Source: Anaerolineaceae bacterium (GTDB lineage Bacteria > Chloroflexota > Anaerolineae > Aggregatilineales > Phototrophicaceae). Taken from it: a stretch of 64,000 bases of DNA. Every line of letters begins with the position of its first letter. The stretch's first letter is position 1. A program made the translations under genes and the position numbers. Below the pieces are notes generated by a model. It was given only the letters and a program-made list of their open reading frames with translations, was not told where the DNA came from and did not search any database. The stretch is from assembly GCA_016124855.1 (NCBI GenBank), contig WGMX01000014.1, positions 62,001-126,000 on the forward strand, written 5' to 3'. Shown in pieces: positions 7,211 through 17,066 of this stretch.

Positions 7211-9844
7211 TCATTGGCTCTCTTCATAGAAATAACTAAATTGAGCCTTCATGCTGGGGTCAATTTTGACGGCGCAATCAACATATTGCTTATAGTACGC
7301 CTTTGACTCCTCAGGTGTTGTAAGCTGCTGTGGATTCATTTCTGGAATGACACTCGCACACTCTCGATAGGCAGTAGCCAGCATTTGCGCCTCAGCCAGA
7401 GCCGAGTCTAAATCCCCATTTTCCAATACATAGTTATCAAATGCCTTATTTAACCACAGGGGTTCTACATAGGTGCTGAAATTACCGCTGCCACCAAATT
7501 GACCGGGAAATGTAAGCGCATTCGGTGCTTGGAATGTTTCAGCAAATCCCTGATATAAAGCCGTTACATCTTCGCCCTGTGCAGCGCCGATGGTTGGATC
7601 ATTAATCTGTGAAAGCCGAACTGGCATTCCGCCCAACAAATCCGGACGCTTAGCGATTTGTGAGATCCATTTGTAGCAAGCCTCAGGGTTTTGAGCATGA
7701 CTCTGGATATATGCTGCGCCAATTCCATAGGCCACAGGCGTAAATTGGCTGCCGCGCGGGAAGTTAGCTAATCGTGAAGGGTCTTGAAAATCCGGATTGG
7801 AACGATTTTGCATCCGCCAACTGTAGGTCGATAAGGTATCATCGGTAATCGGTGAATTACTGCCCCCAAACATACCACCGTTTCCAGAGAGTTTTTGATA
7901 ACCGATGTAGCCATCTTTTGCTAAGTCAAGTACCTGACGAATAGCATCAACATTGGTTGAATCGGTGAAATTAATTGTTGGTGGCGTGGTGCGGTAATCA
8001 TACGGTACACCACCGTATGCCGCGATCAGCATTAGGAGATAAGTGTTGCCGTAAGTTCCGGGCGTAAATACAGGATCAGTTTCATTTGGGAGTGTACCTT
8101 TGAGTGTTTGCAGCGCGTCCTTAAATCCATCAACTGTCCATCCTTGATCAGGTGATGGAATACCTGCTTTGGTAAACATTTCTTGGTTGTACCACAACAC
8201 CGAAGGCTGAATAACCATTGGATAAGCCCACATGTGACTGTCCCTCGAGACTTGATCGAGAACTGTTCCGATGAAATCGTTGCGATCAAATGCCGCATCC
8301 GCATCTACAAATGGATCAAAACTCAAAAAGTCATCTAGATTCATCGAAGATACCGCATTATAAGGCTGGTAATAACAATCGATTTTGTCCAGATCACTTT
8401 GATCGTAGAACTGGTTTTGAATATCAATATTGCCCACCGCTGGATTTGCTGCTAAGAAGTCGCTAACTTCTTGGTTCCATTGATCACGGTTATTCGAAAT
8501 GTCGCTGCCCAACCCGAAGCGTAGAACAATTTGGTTCTCGCTAAACGAGGGCGTTGGAACAGGGGTTGACACATATACGGCAACCGTACTTCGCCGTTCC
8601 GCCGCCGTATCAAGTGCCTTGATCGCTTTCGCTTGCGCCTCTTGTACAGCCGACTTTATATCAACTGCTGTTCCGTTATCCGCCCCGCCATTAACCGCCA
8701 TATCAAGATAATCCTGATAGCGAAGTTCGGAAGTCGGCACAGCATTTTCAAACGCTTGGTCAATAATGGCCTGAACATCTTTTGGAACGGCGGGCATCAC
8801 AAAGTTGCTATCCTCAGCTTTGACACCAACTAAGCTGCGCCGCGCCGGCGAATTACCGTAAAAGCGGTTAACGACCTCAGGGCTGCTGCCCGCAAAATTT
8901 GCCAGAGCATAAGCCAACTCCGGGTTGAGCGTTCCCCCACTAACCGCAAAACCTTGCACATCTAATCCGGCAACACCACCGGGTAACAAAGAGGCCGCCC
9001 ACTGCTGTTCGTTATCAGGATTAGGATTCGTCAACTGCCACGGTTGATTCAATGTCATGGGAACTTTGTTGTAATCAAAATTACCCGTGACTGACATCTC
9101 CTTTTGCAGGCTTGTCCACTCTTCTAAAAACGTCACTAAATCAGGGTCATCAAATTTTGGAACACTCGGAACCACGCTTGAATCATACAAGCTCTTACCG
9201 GTCAAACCATAGTAAAACAAGGCAGAGTTGTAGACCTGCATTCCGGGAAGCTCGACATTTCCGTCTTTATCACGTGTAGTGAGTGTCCGGGCGGCATTTG
9301 CAAGATCATCGAACGTCCATTTTTCACTCGGATAACCAAGTCCTGCCTTATCAAAAGCCTTCACATCATAAATCAACAATTGCACCGACGCCGACGCCGG
9401 AACAAACCAAACGCCACCATCCCATTGCACAGACTGCCAAACTTTCGGCAGAAAATCATCGGTATTAAAAGAAGAATCGCTGTTAATAAGCGGCGACAGG
9501 TCTAAAAAGTATCCGGCGCGGGTAGCCTCAACCGACACATTGTAATTTGCCGCATAAATAACATCCGCATAACTGGCGTACTTTTGCGCCCCTTCCAAAT
9601 GCTTATCAAGATCATATCCGGCAGATTGAAAATAGGTGTCATTCCCAAGCGGGACAACGACCACTTTAACGCCCGGATGTTGGCTTTCAAAAGTATCAAA
9701 CAACTCGTCCCGAAAAACATCGCTCATCCAACTGGGAACGCCGATTGTGACGATGTTTTCACCTTGGCCATGTAAGGGGGTAACCGCAACGATTATCAGA
9801 GCGACCGATATAATCAAAAGGGTAAAAATACGACGGAATTGCAT
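7211..9844 (-). CDS. Exported extracellular solute-binding protein with two tandem SBP family-1 lobes
   Basis: The 877-residue product is about twice the usual length. A signal peptide (residues 1-27, ending LHGQG) is followed by a first binding-protein unit (30-415) with VTIGVPSW, ADVIYA, WFVPASASVQLLIYD and QGFAVSGGT. A Thr/Pro-rich linker with VYVSTPVPTPSFS (421-437) joins a second unit beginning IVLRFGLGSD, with ANPAVGNIDIQ, MWAYPMVIQPSVLWYNQEMF and AYGIGAAYI. Both look like sugar-type binding proteins that hand a ligand to an ABC importer. No lipobox cysteine is visible and no permease lies beside it. The second unit may bind a second ligand or partner. Its own terminator follows; the FGGY kinase and GH2 gene downstream support a carbohydrate role. 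Confidence 0.85.
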   Translation of the reverse strand: MQFRRIFTLLIISVALIIVAVTPLHGQGENIVTIGVPSWMSDVFRDELFDTFESQHPGVKVVVVPLGNDTYFQSAGYDLDKHLEGAQKYASYADVIYAANYNVSVEATRAGYFLDLSPLINSDSSFNTDDFLPKVWQSVQWDGGVWFVPASASVQLLIYDVKAFDKAGLGYPSEKWTFDDLANAARTLTTRDKDGNVELPGMQVYNSALFYYGLTGKSLYDSSVVPSVPKFDDPDLVTFLEEWTSLQKEMSVTGNFDYNKVPMTLNQPWQLTNPNPDNEQQWAASLLPGGVAGLDVQGFAVSGGTLNPELAYALANFAGSSPEVVNRFYGNSPARRSLVGVKAEDSNFVMPAVPKDVQAIIDQAFENAVPTSELRYQDYLDMAVNGGADNGTAVDIKSAVQEAQAKAIKALDTAAERRSTVAVYVSTPVPTPSFSENQIVLRFGLGSDISNNRDQWNQEVSDFLAANPAVGNIDIQNQFYDQSDLDKIDCYYQPYNAVSSMNLDDFLSFDPFVDADAAFDRNDFIGTVLDQVSRDSHMWAYPMVIQPSVLWYNQEMFTKAGIPSPDQGWTVDGFKDALQTLKGTLPNETDPVFTPGTYGNTYLLMLIAAYGGVPYDYRTTPPTINFTDSTNVDAIRQVLDLAKDGYIGYQKLSGNGGMFGGSNSPITDDTLSTYSWRMQNRSNPDFQDPSRLANFPRGSQFTPVAYGIGAAYIQSHAQNPEACYKWISQIAKRPDLLGGMPVRLSQINDPTIGAAQGEDVTALYQGFAETFQAPNALTFPGQFGGSGNFSTYVEPLWLNKAFDNYVLENGDLDSALAEAQMLATAYRECASVIPEMNPQQLTTPEESKAYYKQYVDCAVKIDPSMKAQFSYFYEESQ

Positions 9845-10087
9845 ATATTTTCCTTTCGCATATTGTCGAGAGCATTACAAATAGGATCTTAGAACCCACT
9901 GCAATCTATCTGTAATGTGGTTTGTCATTATACACAAAATTTGCGTAATATCCTGAAATAAAAGATATAGAAAACAACGATTTCCCTACGAAATACATAT
10001 CTACGTGCGCATCTATAAAATGAGCTTTCGACATATATCAATTCTTCATGTTGAAACGAATGAGGTGAAATATCAGTTCGGAAGTGA

Positions 10088-12307
10088 TTATTCAGCAGAT
10101 ATCGTAACCAGAATACGAGTTCCTAGTCCCAGCGCGCTTTCAATTTGAAAATTTCCTCCCAGTGAGGCCGTTCGCTCCCGCATAGACTTTAAACCAAGGT
10201 GTCCCGGAAAGGACTCAGACACATCAAATCCTTTTCCATTATCAACCATTTGAAGCACATAGCCATTTTCGATATGCAAAAATGACAAGTTCATTTGTGT
10301 GGCTTCCGCATGTTTAACTGAATTATGCAATGCCTCGCGCGCGATTCGGTAAAGCCCTTCTTTCGTTTCCACGGGAAGCGCAGGCTCTTCACAAAACTCG
10401 GTCATAACGCGGATGGCATGTCGTGCTTGAATTGACGCTGCCTGTTTGCCCAGCGCTATAACCAGCCCTTCCTGCTCGATTGACTCAGGCCGCAGCTCGA
10501 AAATGAGGGCGCGCATTTCCGTCATCCCGGCGTCCGCCAATGACAAAATATAATCAAGCGGTTCATTCAGTCGCGCCGGGTCAATTTTCTGTAGAGATTT
10601 TGCTGTTCGCGCGCCCAGTCCTATGCCATAAAGCGCTTGAGAAACTGAGTCGTGCAGCTCGCGGGCAAGACGGCTGCGCTCCTCAAAGGCGGCTAATTTA
10701 CGCGATTGTTCAAATAGGCGAATCGAGTCAACGACCGGTGCAGCCTGCTGCTGTAATGCCCCGTAAACACGGTAATCCCGTTCGCTGAACTCGCGTGGCA
10801 TTGACCATCGGAACACCAGCAGTCCAATCCAACGCCCTTTGTTATATAGTGGTAGCAGCGCCATAGCCCGCGTCTTATTAGCACGAGCAATCTCTAAGAT
10901 TTCAGGCACAATACGTGGATCGTTTGTCGCATCTGAAATCAATGTGGGCAAACCCGGCACGTGCAGCCATATTTGCTCAGATTCACCTTCCTTGGTATAA
11001 AAATGTGTACCAACGCCGGCAGGTAACACCTGCCCAGTACACCATTCAGCGACCACTTCTTCATCATGTTCATTGTCGATAAAATAAGACAGCGCACCGG
11101 ATGCGGCTCCCGTGCTACGCGCATAATCACTGACAGCTTCAAGTTGTTCATCAGGTGTTGCCGCCTGCATCAGTTGCCGCAGCGCTGTATACAAAATGTC
11201 CATTTCACGCTTAGCAGTTTCGAGTTCACTAGCTCGTTGTTCGCTTTGTTCAAATAAACGTATCGACTCAATTACAGGGGTGAGTTGCTGATGCAAACTG
11301 GTGAAAATCCGTCGGTCACGATCATCGAAAAAGTAAGGTTTGTCCCAATAAAAAGTAATGACCCCGACCCACCGTCCATTAGTATGTAATGGCAGCACCG
11401 CCATCGCCCTTGCATGAATCTCATTAAAGATTACACGGCTTGCGGCATCAACATGTTCATCAGTCAGAATGTCAGTAAAAAATGTCGGACTATGAGGTCT
11501 GGAAAGCCAATATTGGCAAAATCCCCGACTGGTTAGGTCGATGACCAGACCCACTGGCGTTTCAATCTCTGGTACCGTACCCCATGTAGCCACTGTCTCA
11601 ACATGATCAATATACGGTTGGTCAAAATAAAATAACTGGCCGTTGAATGCGCCAATTTGACGTGGATAAGCACTCACTGCCATCAACAAATCTTTTCGCG
11701 TCGATGCGCGCGTTAATCGTTGCAATGCATCATGCAGCAAATCAATTTCTTGCTTGGCTGCTTCCAATTCTAGAGCCCGTCTTTGCGTTTGCTCAAACAA
11801 TCGAACCGAGTCAATGGCCGCAGCCGCTTGCTGTTGAAGTGCCGTGTAAACGCGCTGATCACGTTCATCAAAATCGCAGGGCGTATTCCATCCAAATAGA
11901 ATTTCCGCAATCCAGCGACCTTTATTGAAGAGTGGCAGAATGACTGCTGAACGCATCTGGTGCAGCTTTGCCACTGACAAAATATGTGGACTAACGCGCT
12001 CCGCTTTAAGCGTATCCTGAACAAATATTAGCTGATAGTGCGCTAACGTATGATCATTTGCGGTATCCTGTTCTATGACTTGAAACTTTGCCCCAATACC
12101 CAGCGGAACTGCCTGCCCTGTCGTCCACTCTGCCACAACTTCTTCAGTACGGTTACTGTCATCTAGATAAATCAAAATGCCCCAAGACGCGTAATTGCTT
12201 CGGGCATAGTCACTAATTGCCTCAAGTTGTTCGGCTGGAGTAAAAGCTTGAGTCAGCTTATTTGACGCAATATATAAGGTATTGATTTCATCGTTGAATA
12301 CAGTCAT
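10088..12307 (-). CDS. Multi-GAF sensor histidine kinase, NarL/LiaS type
   Basis: The 739-residue protein has no membrane segment. It contains three successive GAF-like domains (about 10-180, 200-365, 385-540), each ending with a near-repeat RxFEQ...R..ELE.AK motif, which implies internal duplication. The HisKA_3 dimerisation box is ARELHDSVSQALYGIGLGAR, with the phospho-accepting His in ELHDS. The HATPase follows with VDNGKGFD and GLGTRI. It autophosphorylates and passes the phosphate to the regulator encoded just upstream. The start ATG at 12305-12307 lies 4 bases after that gene's stop; a longer frame from 12382 would overlap it and is rejected. GAF units probably sense a small cytoplasmic ligand, not identifiable here. 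Confidence 0.9.
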   Translation of the reverse strand: MTVFNDEINTLYIASNKLTQAFTPAEQLEAISDYARSNYASWGILIYLDDSNRTEEVVAEWTTGQAVPLGIGAKFQVIEQDTANDHTLAHYQLIFVQDTLKAERVSPHILSVAKLHQMRSAVILPLFNKGRWIAEILFGWNTPCDFDERDQRVYTALQQQAAAAIDSVRLFEQTQRRALELEAAKQEIDLLHDALQRLTRASTRKDLLMAVSAYPRQIGAFNGQLFYFDQPYIDHVETVATWGTVPEIETPVGLVIDLTSRGFCQYWLSRPHSPTFFTDILTDEHVDAASRVIFNEIHARAMAVLPLHTNGRWVGVITFYWDKPYFFDDRDRRIFTSLHQQLTPVIESIRLFEQSEQRASELETAKREMDILYTALRQLMQAATPDEQLEAVSDYARSTGAASGALSYFIDNEHDEEVVAEWCTGQVLPAGVGTHFYTKEGESEQIWLHVPGLPTLISDATNDPRIVPEILEIARANKTRAMALLPLYNKGRWIGLLVFRWSMPREFSERDYRVYGALQQQAAPVVDSIRLFEQSRKLAAFEERSRLARELHDSVSQALYGIGLGARTAKSLQKIDPARLNEPLDYILSLADAGMTEMRALIFELRPESIEQEGLVIALGKQAASIQARHAIRVMTEFCEEPALPVETKEGLYRIAREALHNSVKHAEATQMNLSFLHIENGYVLQMVDNGKGFDVSESFPGHLGLKSMRERTASLGGNFQIESALGLGTRILVTISAE

Positions 12308-12311
12308 GCTT

Positions 12312-12950
12312 CTATTCCGGCGGTGCTTCAACCAACCCGATGCGCACCGCGTACAATGCAGCCTGCGTGCGGCTGGAAACATTCAACTTAGCCAGTACAT
12401 TGCTTACATGCGTCTTAACCGTTTTCTCGCCAATACTAAGCGTTTGAGCAATCTCCTTATTGGCCTGTCCCATAGCCAGCAGTCGCAGCACATCAGTTTC
12501 ACGGTCGGTCAATGTTTCAGGGTTATCGGGAGTGCGTACTTCGCGCATCAACCGTGCCGCAGCTTTGGGCGAAAGTTGTACCTGTCCGGCGGCTGCCGCC
12601 TTAATCGACCGGATCAATTCATCTGATTCAGTATCTTTGAGTAAATAGCCAATAGCACCTGCCCGCACGGCATCTACAACCGATTTATCTTCAAGGACGC
12701 TTGTCAGCGCAATCACCTCAACATCCGGCAGTTCACGCCGAATAATGGTTGTTGCCTCGACACCACCCAACACCGGCATCAGCAAATCCATAAGCACAAT
12801 ATCAGGCTGAAGTTGGTGAGCCATTTCAATAGCCTTGCGGCCATTATCCGCCTCACCAATAATATTAAGTTCCGGATCAAGGCTCAAAAACATCTTCAAA
12901 CCTTGTCGTACTACAGCGTGGTCATCAGCGATCAAAATTCGAATGGTCAT
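12312..12950 (-). CDS. NarL/FixJ-family response regulator
   Basis: The 212-residue product has a receiver domain (1-120) with acidic pocket ADD (residues 8-10), phospho-acceptor Asp55 in VLMDLLMP, a conserved switch Thr in ALTSV and Lys in YLLKD. A LuxR-type helix-turn-helix follows (about 145-205) with LTDRETDVLRLLAMG, NKEIA and VKTHVSNVLAKL. It is a DNA-binding transcription factor activated by phosphorylation. It is the first gene of a two-gene unit; its cognate GAF histidine kinase starts 4 bases after the stop. Targets are not evident from the sequence. Confidence 0.93.
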   Translation of the reverse strand: MTIRILIADDHAVVRQGLKMFLSLDPELNIIGEADNGRKAIEMAHQLQPDIVLMDLLMPVLGGVEATTIIRRELPDVEVIALTSVLEDKSVVDAVRAGAIGYLLKDTESDELIRSIKAAAAGQVQLSPKAAARLMREVRTPDNPETLTDRETDVLRLLAMGQANKEIAQTLSIGEKTVKTHVSNVLAKLNVSSRTQAALYAVRIGLVEAPPE

Positions 12951-13454
12951 TGTTCATTCTCATCTTCCTTATTGTGTTCAGATTATTAGCCATTACCCGG
13001 GTTATGTCACCAAAAATCAGCCTTTTGGCGGATTGCTTTCAGCCTTTCTGTGTAGGAATCTCCGCTAACTGAAATGGTTGCAATGTACACCTCATATTCT
13101 CATATAAGGAAGCTGCCCATTGCTTGACATGCTGTTGGGTTTTAAATAGCTTAACACACGCGCTGCGTTCTTTGATACGCTTTTTCACAATGGAATCCCT
13201 GTCCCAAAAATGACTTGACGATGAGTCTTATCTTTGAACACGTTGGTAATGCATAAACGATCTGCAGTTCGTATACGCTTCCGTCTCCGCCTAAAGTCCT
13301 AAATCTCGTAGCCCGCTGGACTGACACAGCACATCCCTAAATACAGAGATCAAAATTAAGCACTTGGCTAGAGGATGCGAAATCGGTTCCAGCTTATTGT
13401 TATGTCAGTAACGCATTCACAGCCACTGGCTGAACAACTGAGGGAGTACATAAA
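12951..13454. other. Intergenic region between divergent genes, no gene seen
   Basis: This 504-bp gap separates the leftward regulator pair from the rightward flavin oxidase. No frame has a protein-like sequence, and no tRNA or strong hairpin was found. TTGACA occurs at about 13122 and TTGACG at about 13213, but neither has a good -10 box at 16-18 bases. The oxidase ribosome-binding site GAGGGAG ends 9 bases before its ATG. Confidence 0.5.
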
Positions 13455-14897
13455 ATGGAAATGGTGAATTCATCTCAAATTTTATCGTCCGTTGAAACCT
13501 TACAATCACGTATTAAGGGATCCGTTTTAATTCCGGGCGATGCAGATTATGCAAAAGCAAGTCAACCGTGGAATCTTAGCCACAGCCAACATCCGGCAGT
13601 TGTCGTGATGGCAAAAAATGCCAAAGATGTCGCAGAAGCCATTCATTTCGCTGATGATAATGATTTCGGAGTCGCCATCCTAGCTACCGGACATGGTGTT
13701 TCACTGGCAGCCGATAATGCTGTTCTCATCAATACCTCACCTATGCAAGCCGTCCGTATTGATCCTGTAACTAAATCTGCGTGGGTCGAAGCCGGTGTCA
13801 AATGGGGTTCTGTCCTAGAAAAAGCTCAGGTGTTTGGCTTAGCACCCTTACTCGGTTCGACCACAGATGTCGGTGTAGTCGGCTACACACTCGGTGGCGG
13901 CATGGGCTGGTTAGCACGCAAGTACGGTCTGTCTGCTGACAGCGTAAACTTCTTCGAAATGGTCACCGCGGACGGTCGGATTTTGCACGTCAGCCAGAGC
14001 GAAAATAGCGATCTGTTCTGGGCACTCTGTGGTGGTGGTGGCAGCTTTGGTGTTATCACGGGTATGGAAATTAAACTCTATGCAGTAGACACGGTGTATG
14101 CCGGCAACCTTCTGTATCCAGCTCAAATCGCAAAAGAAGTGTTCGTTCATTACAAGGAATGGATTGCCAATGCTCCGGATGAATTGACCTCATCCATTTC
14201 AATCATGAATTTTCCACCGGTACCTGCAGTTCCTGAATTCTTGCGTGGTAAGTCATTCGCCATCGTTCGAGGTTGCTATTCGGGAACGATTGAAAAAGGT
14301 GAGGAACTTCTCAAATGGTGGAGAGAATGGCAAGCTCCTGTCATTGATGACTTTAAGGCCATCCCATTCACAATGGCTGACGTGATTAGCAATGACCCGG
14401 TCGATCCTGTACCCGATCACAGCAGCGCCGTATGGCTTCGCGAAATCAATGAGGATGTTTTTGACCTCATGATTAAATATACTACCATGCCATCGGCTCT
14501 CACCATCGTAGAAGTTCGTCATGCGGGTGGTGCAATTGCTCGGGTCAAACCCGGCACAAATGCCTATGGCAATCGCGATGCCAATCACATTTTGCATATG
14601 CTCGCTTTTGTACCCGGTCCTGAAGCCATGCAAGCTGCTCGTACAACCGTTACAGCCTTTAAACACGATCTCCAACCTTACACCACGGGTGGCGTTTATA
14701 TCAACTTCTTAGTTGGGGAAGAAAAGTGGGAACAAACCAAGCGTGCTTTCTCCGCCGAAACCTACCAACGCCTTCAGGTACTAAAGGCTAAGTACGATGG
14801 CAAAAATCGTTTCCGCTACAGCTTCAATATTCCGGTCGCTGCAAAAGAAGGAAGCAGCAGTGTATTGGACAGTATCAACAAGCTAAGCGAGAACTAA
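13455..14897 (+). CDS. FAD-linked oxidoreductase, berberine-bridge-enzyme/PCMH type
   Basis: The 480-residue product has an N-terminal FAD-binding PCMH domain (about 35-215): HPAVVVMAKNAKDVAEAI, ATGHGVSLAADNAV, WVEAGVKWGSVLE, GVVGYTLGGGMGWLARKYGL and GGGGSFGVIT. The His in ATGHG sits where BBE-type enzymes attach FAD covalently; the second, Cys attachment point of bicovalent members is not evident. The C-terminus ends with a short berberine-like segment (NRFRYSFNIPV). Such enzymes oxidise alcohols, sugars or alkaloid-like substrates with O2, producing H2O2. No signal peptide is seen, so it is probably cytoplasmic. It stands alone with its own terminator. Substrate unknown. Confidence 0.87.
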   Translation: MEMVNSSQILSSVETLQSRIKGSVLIPGDADYAKASQPWNLSHSQHPAVVVMAKNAKDVAEAIHFADDNDFGVAILATGHGVSLAADNAVLINTSPMQAVRIDPVTKSAWVEAGVKWGSVLEKAQVFGLAPLLGSTTDVGVVGYTLGGGMGWLARKYGLSADSVNFFEMVTADGRILHVSQSENSDLFWALCGGGGSFGVITGMEIKLYAVDTVYAGNLLYPAQIAKEVFVHYKEWIANAPDELTSSISIMNFPPVPAVPEFLRGKSFAIVRGCYSGTIEKGEELLKWWREWQAPVIDDFKAIPFTMADVISNDPVDPVPDHSSAVWLREINEDVFDLMIKYTTMPSALTIVEVRHAGGAIARVKPGTNAYGNRDANHILHMLAFVPGPEAMQAARTTVTAFKHDLQPYTTGGVYINFLVGEEKWEQTKRAFSAETYQRLQVLKAKYDGKNRFRYSFNIPVAAKEGSSSVLDSINKLSEN

Positions 14898-14915
14898 TTT
14901 CGCCCCAGATTCTCA

Positions 14916-14952
14916 AAAACAGCGAGATGCATTAACCACATCTCGCTGTTTT
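14916..14952 (+). terminator. Bidirectional terminator between convergent genes
   Basis: A 14-bp perfect stem, AAAACAGCGAGATG 14916-14929 paired with 14939-14952, closes a 9-base loop and is flanked by A and T runs. It lies 19 bases after the flavin oxidase stop and 26 bases from the end of the convergent gene at 14978, so it can serve both. Confidence 0.85.
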
Positions 14953-14977
14953 CTTTTAAGTGCTAGCCATCAAAATT

Positions 14978-15964
14978 TCAGAAGTTTAAAGTCAATTTCG
15001 GCTGACACCGATCCGAACCCAAGTACTCAACTAAGTCATTGATCATGACCACTCCAACCGGATCAACATTGCCGAATCGCAGTGACTCCAACAGAGAATA
15101 AGTCGTCATAATGACGATCCCTCGCCCATACCGAAATTGAACCATATGAATAGCGGGCCGCTGTACCCAGCCCGAGATTTGTCCTGCTAGAATATCCTCA
15201 TTATCTATTGGGTTCTCGCAAGCCAACCCCAGAATACTACCCGTCGGCATCACCCGTCGCAGCGGCAGATTAAGCGGATTCTCTATTTTCAAATTTGGAA
15301 ACACTTCAGGACGCATCCAACTAAAACTTTTTATCCAATTACCATCAGAAGCCCCTCCGCGTCCGCGTTCCCAAAACGGAGTGTATTCATCCTCACTGAT
15401 AAATAACATCTTGCCTCCGTCGCGTACCCATTGCAGCGCAACAGAATCCGGACAATTAGTCACGAGCAAATTAGTGTTGGGACTCAAATGAGTTTCGACA
15501 TCATAATTCAATTGGCTAATAATCGCTGCTTCATTTCCGTTAGGAGTCAAAACACATACGCATCCTACGTAACGAGCCAGCGCCGCTCTTGATGGCAGTA
15601 CCAGTAAATCAGCTTGATTACACGTTATTTCACACTCTAACTCGTTGATAAGAGTCAGTTTTAACGGTAGGAGCCGCGTTCCTTGCACCCGAGACATCGG
15701 AATGCGTATGGATCCTAGTTGAGCTGCACCAACATAGTTTTTAATCGGAATGATGCGTTCCACACCCACAACACCGCTGAATTCCCACTGTAATTTATTT
15801 TTCGTCCAATCCGTACCAGTGTCGTGGGTCGCCTGTAACTTCACCTCGACAGTTTGGTTATCCCAGTATGCACGGGACTCAACCAGTGGAACAAGTCCAT
15901 CACTCATTGGCATGGCCTCAAACGTACGCGGAAATACTTGTGAATTATCATTAAAATCTAACAA
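14978..15964 (-). CDS. Orphan GH2-like C-terminal region, possible truncated glycoside hydrolase
   Basis: The 328-residue product starts abruptly and contains SRAYWDNQTVEVKLQATHDT and a TDWTKNKLQWEF segment. This resembles the beta-sandwich and sugar-handling domains that follow the TIM barrel in large GH2 proteins. A later part (VGCVCVLTPNGNEAAII, WVRDGGKMLFIS, RYGRGIVIMTTYSLLESL) resembles a glutamine-amidotransferase-like fold used in beta-galactosidase C-termini. No signal peptide and no catalytic barrel are present, and only 61 bp separate its start from the LacI gene, so an N-terminal half is not encoded nearby. It may be the surviving 3' part of a deleted hydrolase, or a free-standing accessory protein. 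The frame itself is intact. The GH2 resemblance is from memory of the family, not from a search. Confidence 0.6.
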   Translation of the reverse strand: MLDFNDNSQVFPRTFEAMPMSDGLVPLVESRAYWDNQTVEVKLQATHDTGTDWTKNKLQWEFSGVVGVERIIPIKNYVGAAQLGSIRIPMSRVQGTRLLPLKLTLINELECEITCNQADLLVLPSRAALARYVGCVCVLTPNGNEAAIISQLNYDVETHLSPNTNLLVTNCPDSVALQWVRDGGKMLFISEDEYTPFWERGRGGASDGNWIKSFSWMRPEVFPNLKIENPLNLPLRRVMPTGSILGLACENPIDNEDILAGQISGWVQRPAIHMVQFRYGRGIVIMTTYSLLESLRFGNVDPVGVVMINDLVEYLGSDRCQPKLTLNF

Positions 15965-16025
15965 GATGTTTTACTCCCAATAAACAATATTTCTTCGATG
16001 CTGAAACCTGCCCTATTAATTTCGA

Positions 16026-17066
16026 TTACGTCGAATCACGCTCAATAAGTTGCATCTTTCTCGCAAAGACGCGTCGAGGCCCCGTGTAAGATTTTTCAAT
16101 TCTTTCAAATAACGCTTGCGCCAATAGGTGTCCGATTTCAACCGGAAATTGCGCAATGGTAGTAAGCTTGGGTCGTACTTGTGTCGTCGTGGGGATATTG
16201 TCGAATCCCACAATCGCAATATCATCTGGAATCCGTAAGCCGCAGTCCAAAATACAGTTCAGCGCACCAATCGCCATATGATCGTTACATGCAAAGATTA
16301 CACTTGGGCGTTTATTGAGTCCAAGAAGGCGCTGTGTCGCTCTATATCCACTGTCAACCGACCAATCCCCTTGGACAATAAGCGCTTGGTCTGCCGATAT
16401 GCCGTTATTCTCTAAAGCGCGTAAATGCCCTCTTATACGTCGGTCACCGGGCGGTGTATTCTGAACGGCAATGAATCCGATCCTTTTATGACCTTTCTTT
16501 TGTATAAGCCACTCGGTGGTATCAAACGTCGCGTTCTCGTCGTCGGCATGGAAAACATCAACCGTCGGATGATGAATATGTTCGCCGAGAACCACTACTT
16601 CTACGCCCGTTCGTTGAATGAGTTGATCTATATTCTCATCAGACAAATGATAAGGAACCATGATGATCCCATCCACCGGACGGCGCATCATCGCTTCGCA
16701 GAAATGAATCTCATTTTCATAAACATGATCTGTATTCGCGATGACCACATCAAAATTATGCTGTCGCGAAACAGCCTGAACATTTTGCACAATCGAGTGG
16801 TAGAACGGATTTGAAATATCCGCAATCATCACCGCAATCATCTCGGCTGATTGACCACGCAAACTGCGCGCGGCAATATTGGGATAATAACCAAGTTGTT
16901 CGACTGCGTCTTGAACTTTTTTGTACGTTTCCTCGCTAATCGCAATCGGTGACGCCGCTTGACTTAATACTCGTGAAACTGTCGTTTGAGACACGCCAGC
17001 TAATTGTGCCACATCGCGCATCGTGATTGGACGCGTACCTTGGGTAACTTTGTTATTTCGGGACAT
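16026..17066 (-). CDS. LacI-family transcriptional regulator
   Basis: The 346-residue product has a LacI helix-turn-helix at 15-40 (TMRDVAQLAGVSQTTVSRVL), then the hinge region and YYPNIAARSLRGQSAEMIAV. The periplasmic-binding-protein-like effector domain (70-340) has DISNPFYHSIVQ, DGIIMVPYH, GHKRIGFIA, SVIFACNDHMAIGAL and VGFDNI. Such repressors sense a sugar or sugar phosphate and bind palindromic operators. It lies directly upstream of the GH2-like fragment on the same strand and near the flavin oxidase; these are candidate targets. No clear LacI-type operator with a central CG was found in the 300-bp region upstream. Confidence 0.93.
   Translation of the reverse strand: MSRNNKVTQGTRPITMRDVAQLAGVSQTTVSRVLSQAASPIAISEETYKKVQDAVEQLGYYPNIAARSLRGQSAEMIAVMIADISNPFYHSIVQNVQAVSRQHNFDVVIANTDHVYENEIHFCEAMMRRPVDGIIMVPYHLSDENIDQLIQRTGVEVVVLGEHIHHPTVDVFHADDENATFDTTEWLIQKKGHKRIGFIAVQNTPPGDRRIRGHLRALENNGISADQALIVQGDWSVDSGYRATQRLLGLNKRPSVIFACNDHMAIGALNCILDCGLRIPDDIAIVGFDNIPTTTQVRPKLTTIAQFPVEIGHLLAQALFERIEKSYTGPRRVFARKMQLIERDST

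Noticed and set aside
7042-7227. Short leftward frame around the terminator
   Set aside because: It runs through the perfect terminator stem and overlaps the end of the solute-binding gene; no ribosome-binding site.
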